From contig JAAZVO010000032.1 of the NCBI GenBank assembly GCA_018623405.1, positions 1 through 16,472 on the forward strand: a stretch of 16,472 nucleotides of DNA, given 5' to 3'. This DNA comes from Crocinitomicaceae bacterium. GTDB taxonomy: Bacteria; Bacteroidota; Bacteroidia; Flavobacteriales_G; Salibacteraceae. The notes under the pieces were generated by a model, which was not told where the DNA came from, did no database searches, and saw only the letters and a list, made by a program, of their open reading frames with translations. Made by a program: the position numbers and the translations under genes. Below are positions 1 through 5,450 of this stretch, in pieces. Positions within the stretch are counted from its first letter, which is position 1, and every line of letters starts with the position of its first letter.

Positions 1-93
1 AATGGAACAAATTATGGGATAAACTTTAGAGTAACTTATAAATTATTCGATTTAGAGGTGCTAAAACCAAAAATTAAAAGCTTACTTAATTAA
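1..93 (+). CDS. 3' end of a paralogue of the barrel-like protein at 1444-2274 (partial)
   Basis: Reading from base 1 gives 30 codons and a TAA stop, starting NGTNYGINFRVTYKLF and ending KIKSLLN. All 93 bases, including every third codon position, match the last 93 bases of the gene ending at 2274. This is therefore the tail of a second copy of that gene, cut by the window edge. The function is unknown; the alternating hydrophobic pattern fits final strands of an outer-membrane barrel, as discussed for the complete copy. The homology is directly visible. Whether the missing part is intact cannot be seen. Confidence 0.8.
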   Translation, partial: NGTNYGINFRVTYKLFDLEVLKPKIKSLLN

Positions 94-187
94 TTGCGTT
101 TCGGCTAGAAGTTGGTCTAAAATAGGAATATTAAAGTCAATAGTAATTTTAAAAATTACTCTTTCCTGCAAAGAATTTGGTTATTCA
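1..187 (+). repeat. Direct repeat, copy 1 (gene tail plus 3' flank)
   Basis: Bases 1-187 align without gaps to 2182-2368 (offset 2181). The 93 coding bases are identical. The 94 flanking non-coding bases differ at about 12 positions by my hand count (about 87% identity). The flank contains a near-palindrome at 142-160 (AGTAATTTT, A, AAAATTACT), which is perfect in this copy. Similarity ends soon after 187. Confidence 0.9.
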
Positions 188-293
188 AAATTCATAATTT
201 CGAATTATTAATTCCTTTCAATTTGCTATAGCGCAAAACCTGTAACTTGCTAAAATAGAATGAGTATAAACAACAAATAAATAACCGTTAAAT

Positions 294-326
294 TTTGTTT
301 TTTCATTTTTTTTTTTTTTTGATTTG
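294..326 (+). promoter_or_regulatory. Candidate promoter with a 15-T tract in its spacer
   Basis: TTTG at 294-297 could be a Bacteroidota -33 element. TTGATTTG at 319-326 is one mismatch from the -7 consensus TAnnTTTG. The spacer between them is 21 nt, within the usual range, and is mostly an uninterrupted run of T (306-320, overlapping the -7 by two bases). Transcription would begin about 15-20 nt before the ATG at 348. Because one base of the -7 deviates and the region is AT-rich, this is only a candidate. The rest of the gap 94-347 shows no gene and no other clear signal. Confidence 0.3.
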
Positions 327-347
327 GCATTGCAAAAAAATTCTGCA

Positions 348-1460
348 ATGAAAAAACTAATATTATTTCTACCTTTTTTGTTTCTGTTTTCGTGTAAAAA
401 AGAAAATTTGAATAATCCAGAAAATACAATTCCATCAAACTCTTTTAGCGGGCTAAATACTCTAAAATCTTCACCTCCTAACATTTCAGATTGTTATGAA
501 GGTGTTTCTATTTCAAATGGAATTTTAAATTTTGAAGATCAAGTTGCTTTATTAAATTGCATGGACTGTTTAGAAGAAAAGACAGATATTCATATTAGTG
601 ATTTTTTAGATGATTATGGTCATTTTTTTGATAGTACTCTCATAGTAGACACAGCATTCACTTTTATGGTTGACAGTTTAAATTTTGATGAGAAAGCTGT
701 TTATAAAGAATTTGAAAATCATTTCAGTTTCAACTCCTTAAGAAGTTTTATGGAAGCTGAAATTGATGAATTTATTGAAGGAAAAGCAGATACCGATTTT
801 ACTGATTTTCCAACTACCTTTACTGTTGATGAAGGCTTTAGAGCAGTTTTTAATGAGGATAGGGTAATTAAAGTTAATGATACCATTGCTTATGTTAATG
901 CCCCTGATGAAGTTTATTACTTTGTAAACGGTAGTGAGACCTTACTCGATTCTTTTATAAATAACCAAGTTGATACAAGTCATTCAAAAATTTTTAAAAA
1001 CAACACTTCGAACACTTGTGAGTGTTTTGAATTCCTTGCTGAAAGTGATAAGTTTAAAGATATAAAACATGTATTAACAGGTACAAACTGGGTAGTCACT
1101 CATACTATGGAACACACTAAGACTTCAATTTTTAATATAGAAACATTTGTTGCTAAATCGAGAGCTTATGGAATTAATTCACTACATCCAATATTAAATG
1201 GCAAAATGAATGCTAATTTTACCCTACAATTGCAAGGTTTTGGCTATGAATACGCGAAAAACCGGAATGACTGTTCTGCAACTTCGGTTGACTTAAATAC
1301 TAAACCTAAACCAAATAATGCCGTACAGGAAGGGAGAGTAAGGAAGGTGATAACTGCAAATCTTAGAGTTCATACCTGGATGAAACAAAACAAGCTACTT
1401 TCTAAGCATGAAATAGGAACTCAAATAGATCCCAATTGGTATTATGAATGCCCTCATTAA
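348..1460 (+). CDS. Lipoprotein of unknown family
   Basis: The 370-residue product starts with MKKLILFLPFLFLFSC, a short lipoprotein signal peptide with lipobox LFSC and acceptor Cys16, followed by KK. It should be exported and lipid-anchored in the envelope. I chose the ATG at 348 because it places the lysines and hydrophobic core correctly; an upstream TTG at 324 would add eight residues in front. No family is recognised. The mature part is acidic in its first half and has several cysteines, including pairs CMDC (shortly after the N-terminal linker) and CEC (mid-protein), so disulfides are possible. The C-terminal third is more basic. Its end overlaps the next gene by 17 nt, implying co-transcription and translational coupling. 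Function unknown. Confidence 0.75.
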   Translation: MKKLILFLPFLFLFSCKKENLNNPENTIPSNSFSGLNTLKSSPPNISDCYEGVSISNGILNFEDQVALLNCMDCLEEKTDIHISDFLDDYGHFFDSTLIVDTAFTFMVDSLNFDEKAVYKEFENHFSFNSLRSFMEAEIDEFIEGKADTDFTDFPTTFTVDEGFRAVFNEDRVIKVNDTIAYVNAPDEVYYFVNGSETLLDSFINNQVDTSHSKIFKNNTSNTCECFEFLAESDKFKDIKHVLTGTNWVVTHTMEHTKTSIFNIETFVAKSRAYGINSLHPILNGKMNANFTLQLQGFGYEYAKNRNDCSATSVDLNTKPKPNNAVQEGRVRKVITANLRVHTWMKQNKLLSKHEIGTQIDPNWYYECPH

Positions 1461-2274
1461 AAAGTTTAATATTAAAAAGTGGTATAGGCTAATTACTACA
1501 ACGACTTTTATTTTGATAATTGGCCAAATTACTTTAAAAGCTCAAACCTTTTCAATTTATTATATGAAAGGTTTGTCAGAGCAATTTGAGTTTATAACAC
1601 CAAATGACCCCTATCATGGGCAAGTTTTAACTCTTATTGTAAAAACTGGGGTTGGTCTCCAAATGCAAAAAGAAAATTTTATCTATGAGCTTGGTTTTAA
1701 TCAAAAAAGTATTGATGTTCCATTTCAATTACGTTATTTAAATCTAGAATCAGCTCGGGTCGAACATTGGACTAATCCAGAAAACATAATGAACTCAGCA
1801 AACCTTCACATTGGGAAAAGAATTGTATCAAAAAAACATTTTACAATTGATGTGTTTTCTGGACTAAACCTAGGCTATTTCAACAAAGACATTAGGGCAT
1901 ATAAAAATCCAAAAACACCACCGAATCAGCGGTTAGAATCTATTCATAGTTATTCTAACCCCATGGATTCCTTAATTGCTTATTCTAGCTTTTCGAGGGG
2001 ATACTTTACGAGTAAAGCTAACTTTTCAATTCCATTAAAATGTGCTCTGAATTTAAGTGTTTGGAGGTTAGGAGTTTCTATTATTCCATTTTTTGAATTG
2101 GGCTTAAACAATTATTATAAGATGACGCAATCGTATTACATACCTGAAATTGATTATAAAGGTTATGCAGTAACTAAACTAAATGGAACAAATTATGGGA
2201 TAAACTTTAGAGTAACTTATAAATTATTCGATTTAGAGGTGCTAAAACCAAAAATTAAAAGCTTACTTAATTAA
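1444..2274 (+). CDS. Predicted exported beta-barrel-like outer-membrane protein, unknown family
   Basis: This 276-residue protein has a basic N-terminus (to about residue 15), a hydrophobic stretch (about 16-30) and a probable signal-peptidase site after LKAQ (residue 34). The mature part alternates hydrophobic and polar residues with many aromatic residues and glycines (GVGLQM, SGLNLGYF, YGINFRVTYKLF). This fits a small outer-membrane barrel of about 240 residues, but it could be another exported beta-rich protein. The start codon lies inside the end of the lipoprotein gene (17-nt overlap), so the two are probably made together and may act together at the outer membrane. The end of the gene is repeated at 1-93, showing a tandem paralogue. 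No specific family or ligand can be named. Confidence 0.7.
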   Translation: MNALIKKFNIKKWYRLITTTTFILIIGQITLKAQTFSIYYMKGLSEQFEFITPNDPYHGQVLTLIVKTGVGLQMQKENFIYELGFNQKSIDVPFQLRYLNLESARVEHWTNPENIMNSANLHIGKRIVSKKHFTIDVFSGLNLGYFNKDIRAYKNPKTPPNQRLESIHSYSNPMDSLIAYSSFSRGYFTSKANFSIPLKCALNLSVWRLGVSIIPFFELGLNNYYKMTQSYYIPEIDYKGYAVTKLNGTNYGINFRVTYKLFDLEVLKPKIKSLLN

Positions 2275-2368
2275 TTGAGTTTAGGCTAGTAGTTGGTCTA
2301 AAGTAGACAGTGTACAGTCAATAGTAATTTTAAAAATTAATCTTTCCTGCAAAGAATTTGGTCATTCA
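2182..2368 (+). repeat. Direct repeat, copy 2 (gene tail plus 3' flank)
   Basis: Second copy of the repeat at 1-187. It covers the last 30 codons and stop of the gene ending at 2274, plus 94 bases of 3' flank. The flank palindrome is imperfect here (one arm base changed). Beyond 2368 the sequence leads into the convergent receptor gene, whose stop is at 2393; a short CGGC-GTA-GCCG hairpin sits at 2381-2391 without a convincing T-run. Confidence 0.9.
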
Positions 2369-2392
2369 TAATAATTTATTCGGCGTAGCCGT

Positions 2393-4855
2393 TTAGAAAT
2401 CAACTTTGTAGTAGAAGATGGGGAAGAACCCTAATTGGTTTTCGGTGATTATGGGAGGATCGCCACCGGTATAGGTTTCTTTTAAAATATTGTCGTTTCC
2501 TATTGATAGTGTTTCTTCTCTGGGGTTATCTAAATCGGGCACCATTCTAATGGGCAGCATGTTGATGAGGTCAATGCCAATCTCATGCGTTAATTTTTCT
2601 GTATTTACCTTGTAGCTCACTCTTGTATCAAACCTGAAATAGTCTTTAAATTGGAGGGTGTTTCTTAAAGAATCAATTAAAACTGTTTCTCCTGCCAACC
2701 TAGAAGCCATGGTATCAATTGGCGTATATCTTCTTGCACCTGCCCACGTAATTTTAGCGCCTAAGCTGAAGCTTTTATTGTTTTGAGCTCCCCAAGTCCA
2801 TTCTTTTCCACCAAGGGCGTTAAAAACAAAATTTCCGTTAAAATCAGAGTCGTAAGTTTCTCCTGTTAAGGTTTTGTATTTCGATTCATACAACGATACG
2901 GTAGAAAGGAAAAAATACTCTTTTGAAAAGAATTTCTCTACCGTTAACTCAACCCCATAGTTGCGCCCTTTACCGGCATTAACTAAGCGAGAAGGGAAAA
3001 ACCGCTCAAACCCGCTGCCTTGATTTAAAATTGAGTAACCCGAAGGCGTTTGCTCTACAGGAATATCATATAAATGTTGGTAGTAAGTTTCAATTTTTAT
3101 GCGCGAGGCGGGCCCTAAGTTTCTATCGTAACCCAACACCAAATGGCCACTTCTTACAAAATCTAAATTTCTGTTGTGGCGGTAAAGCTCACCGTTTGCA
3201 TTTGGAATATGGTGGAAATACAAATAGGTGGGCACCAATTGTGAGTGTAAACCTGCCCCAAAACTTAAACTCGATTTTTCGTTTAGTTGGTATTTTAAGC
3301 TTGCGCGGGGTTCAACAGAGAAGCTACTGTTGTACAGAAAAACTTGAGAGTTTATACCTGTGCTTAACACCAAATCTTCGTTGATGGTGTATTTCCATTG
3401 AATATAGGGCATCAACAAGGCGGTAACCTCATTGGCATCTAACCTATTCACAAACTCACCTGTAGCATCGTTTCTATTGGTATCAACAAAATTCACATGC
3501 ATAATGTCGTTGTTCATTCCCAACTTAATAATATGCCTCGAGGCAATTCTTTTGTTGATGAAAAAGCTTGCGGTAATCTTATCCTCAAAAAACCGATAAC
3601 CTAATTTATGCCTTAAAGAATCTAAAATAAAGGTTGAATCTACAGTGTTAATTCTACGGTAAATCAGTTTGTGGTCGGCACGCTGCATTTCTCTTTGTAA
3701 CCCAAGAGTACCTCTAAAATAGGTTGTTTTGTTGATGGGCTTGGTGTAGGTTAACCCTGTTACACCCATTCCGCTCCAAAAGTATTCGTCGCGCCGGCCG
3801 CCGCCGCTTGCATAAATTTCTCTGGTTGGGGCTTTTTGTGTACTCTGAATTATTTCGATATTGCTTAAACCACCCATTCCGAAAAACGAAATTGTACCCC
3901 CGTTTTTTTGTGGAAAGTTGAATCTAAAAGTTGCGTCTTGGTAAACGGGTGTGGCCGAGGTACCAATGTCAATTCCTAAAATTTGAAATAATGAAACGGT
4001 AGAGTAGCGGTAGTTCACCAAATAAGATGAACGCTTGTTTTTGTTGAGTGGACCTTCTGCTGTTATTTCTGTTCCTAATAACCCAAACTGACCTGTAAAC
4101 TCATGCTGTTGGTCGTTACCGTTGCGCATGCGAAGATCAAATACTCCGGCAATGGCATTGCCATACTCCGAAGGAAAAGCTCCTGTAAAAAAATCAGAAT
4201 TAGAAAGTACCTTGTTGTTGATGATAGAAACCGGACCTCCTGTAGTTCCTGTAATTCCAAAATGGTTGGGGTTTGGTATGTTTATGCCCTCCAAACGCCA
4301 TAGTAACCCTAAAGGTGAGTTACCTCTAATTACAATATCGTTGCGGCTATCGTCTGCTCCTTGTCCTCCTGCAAAATTGGAGGCCATTCTTGCAGGCTCA
4401 CCCCTCGAGCCGGCGTAACGGTCGGTTTCATCAATGGTAAATTGCCGGGCAGAAATTAAGGCCATTTCGTTTACGGTTTCATCTCTTTTTGAGGCTTGTA
4501 TTTCTACTTCTTGTATAGAAATAGCCGACTCTTGCAACTCGATGTTTAAAATCAGTTCTTTTCCTGATTTAATGATGGTGTTGGGCAACGAAACTTTTTG
4601 GTAGCCTACAAAAGAGGCTACAACGGTATATCTACCAACGGGAATATCTTTTATGATGTAAAGACCTGCACCATCGGTTGCGGCACCACCAATTAACTCA
4701 TTGCCATTGAAAATAGCTATTGTAGCTCCGGGAATGGGAAATTGAAAATCTTTATCGATTACCTCACCACGTACTGTTGAAGTAATTTGTTGAGAGATTG
4801 CAAACAATGGCAAGCAAATAGCCAAAAGAGCCAAGCGTAAAACTTTAAGCTTCAT
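2393..4855 (-). CDS. TonB-dependent outer-membrane receptor with N-terminal carboxypeptidase-regulatory-like domain
   Basis: The 820-residue protein has a signal peptide (about 1-21, ending LFAISQ), then a carboxypeptidase-regulatory-like/CNA-B-type domain (about 26-112; GEVIDKDFQFPIPGATI, GGAATDGAGLYIIKDIPVGRY). A plug domain follows (about 125-245; IVIRGNSPLGLLWRLEGI, FFTGAFPSEYGNAIAGVFDL), then a long barrel rich in aromatic residues ending in a terminal Phe (FYYKVDF), the usual outer-membrane insertion signal. Members import or bind large substrates using TonB-ExbBD energy. No SusD-like partner is adjacent, so a SusCD glycan system is unlikely, and the substrate is unknown. It lies 17 nt downstream of the VOC gene on the same strand, suggesting co-transcription. 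Its text appears somewhat more GC-rich than its neighbours (for example around 3790). Family assignment is secure. Confidence 0.95.
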   Translation of the reverse strand: MKLKVLRLALLAICLPLFAISQQITSTVRGEVIDKDFQFPIPGATIAIFNGNELIGGAATDGAGLYIIKDIPVGRYTVVASFVGYQKVSLPNTIIKSGKELILNIELQESAISIQEVEIQASKRDETVNEMALISARQFTIDETDRYAGSRGEPARMASNFAGGQGADDSRNDIVIRGNSPLGLLWRLEGINIPNPNHFGITGTTGGPVSIINNKVLSNSDFFTGAFPSEYGNAIAGVFDLRMRNGNDQQHEFTGQFGLLGTEITAEGPLNKNKRSSYLVNYRYSTVSLFQILGIDIGTSATPVYQDATFRFNFPQKNGGTISFFGMGGLSNIEIIQSTQKAPTREIYASGGGRRDEYFWSGMGVTGLTYTKPINKTTYFRGTLGLQREMQRADHKLIYRRINTVDSTFILDSLRHKLGYRFFEDKITASFFINKRIASRHIIKLGMNNDIMHVNFVDTNRNDATGEFVNRLDANEVTALLMPYIQWKYTINEDLVLSTGINSQVFLYNSSFSVEPRASLKYQLNEKSSLSFGAGLHSQLVPTYLYFHHIPNANGELYRHNRNLDFVRSGHLVLGYDRNLGPASRIKIETYYQHLYDIPVEQTPSGYSILNQGSGFERFFPSRLVNAGKGRNYGVELTVEKFFSKEYFFLSTVSLYESKYKTLTGETYDSDFNGNFVFNALGGKEWTWGAQNNKSFSLGAKITWAGARRYTPIDTMASRLAGETVLIDSLRNTLQFKDYFRFDTRVSYKVNTEKLTHEIGIDLINMLPIRMVPDLDNPREETLSIGNDNILKETYTGGDPPIITENQLGFFPIFYYKVDF

Positions 4856-4872
4856 GAAGCAATTATAGTTGA

Positions 4873-5271
4873 TTAGCCATCATATTCCCAAAAGCCGGGC
4901 GTAATAAATTCTACACAATGGTTGTTGTTATCTCTAAAGTAAAAAGAGAAAAATCCATTGCCCCAATTCTGCTCATGGTCTATGATTATTCCTTGCTTTT
5001 CAATATGGCTTTTCCATTTCGGATAATCAGCTTTTGACGTTTCAAAAGCAAAATGCAGATGACCTTCGCCAAAGTGGGGTGGAATAGAAGTTTTGAATTT
5101 AGAATCATCTGGGTTAAAACACAACAAAACGGAACTTCCTGCCCTGAAAAATGCATACTTTCCCTCTTTGTATCCAAACAATTCAAGGCCAACCTTATCT
5201 CTGTAAAAGGAAATAGTGCCTTCAATATCTCTAGAGTAAATACAGGTTTCTTTGATTTGGGAGATTTTCAT
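4873..5271 (-). CDS. VOC-superfamily (glyoxalase/fosfomycin-resistance/dioxygenase fold) protein
   Basis: This 132-residue protein has the length and layout of a single VOC unit. The paired beta-alpha-beta3 motifs are visible in IYSRDIEGTISFYRDKVGLE (about 11-30) and GHLHFAFE (70-77). Matching it by eye to FosA-type proteins puts likely metal ligands at Glu8 (where FosA has His), His73 in LHFAFE and Glu121 in NHCVEF. A divalent-metal enzyme is therefore plausible, but substrates in this superfamily range from methylglyoxal to fosfomycin and catechols, so none is named. The ATG at 5271 follows a strong intrinsic terminator by only about 12 nt. The TonB receptor follows after 17 nt. Confidence 0.85.
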   Translation of the reverse strand: MKISQIKETCIYSRDIEGTISFYRDKVGLELFGYKEGKYAFFRAGSSVLLCFNPDDSKFKTSIPPHFGEGHLHFAFETSKADYPKWKSHIEKQGIIIDHEQNWGNGFFSFYFRDNNNHCVEFITPGFWEYDG

Positions 5272-5282
5272 TTGATGAAAAT

Positions 5283-5313
5283 AAAAAACCCCAGCTTGAA
5301 AATCAAACCGGGG
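5283..5313 (-). terminator. Rho-independent terminator after nrdA
   Basis: Read on the - strand, 5313-5289 forms an 11-bp stem (CCCCGGTTTGA / TCAAGCTGGGG) around a TTT loop, followed at once by six T (5288-5283) and then ATTTT. Two of the pairs are G-U wobbles that would be mismatches on the + strand, so the element is built for - strand transcription. It ends transcripts from nrdBA, whose stop is about 120 nt upstream. Unusually, its T-tract ends only 11 nt before the ATG of the next - strand gene. Confidence 0.9.
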
Positions 5314-5317
5314 CTAT

Positions 5318-5348
5318 CAAAACTAAAAATCAGATTTCTTTAAATCAA
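5318..5348 (-). promoter_or_regulatory. Candidate promoter for the VOC-receptor gene pair
   Basis: On the - strand, TAGTTTTG (5325-5318) matches the Bacteroidota -7 consensus TAnnTTTG exactly. A TTG at 5348-5346 lies 20 nt upstream, in the normal position for a -33 element. The predicted start is near 5313, the first base of the terminator stem, so the mRNA would open with that hairpin and its U-tract before reaching the ATG at 5271. The motifs are visible; promoter activity is inferred. Confidence 0.4.
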
Positions 5349-5450
5349 CCACCACACAAGTGGCTTTGCCGAATATGTATTGAATTATTATCCACTACAC
5401 ATTTGATGTTATCGAATATGCAGCTTGCTTCTATCAGCCGCTGCACATTT
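5345..5450 (-). repeat. Degenerate tandem repeat spanning the nrdA 3' end
   Basis: On the - strand the end of nrdA, AAATGTGCAGCGG (5450-5438), recurs as AAATGTGTAGTGG (5404-5392) and more loosely as ACTTGTGTGGTGG (5361-5349). The octamer CATATTCG also recurs, at 5420-5413 and 5377-5370. The spacing is 43 nt, or 46 nt where a 3-nt length difference falls. Each unit encodes Met/Leu-Cys-Ser/Gly-Gly followed by a stop, but each in a different reading frame. Only the first is in the nrdA frame. Similarity is partial, and chance cannot be excluded for the third unit. Confidence 0.45.

Noticed and set aside
218..484. - strand open frames overlapping the lipoprotein signal peptide
   Set aside because: Low-complexity Lys/Asn/Phe content produced by the poly-T tract and the hydrophobic signal-peptide codons; the + strand lipoprotein explains the region.
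2381..2391. CGGC-GTA-GCCG hairpin next to the receptor stop as a terminator
   Set aside because: A 4-bp stem without a proper T-run on either strand is too weak to call.
3031..3384. 117-codon + strand open frame inside the TonB receptor gene
   Set aside because: It lies wholly antisense to a clearly recognised barrel and has no family features; it is a shadow frame.
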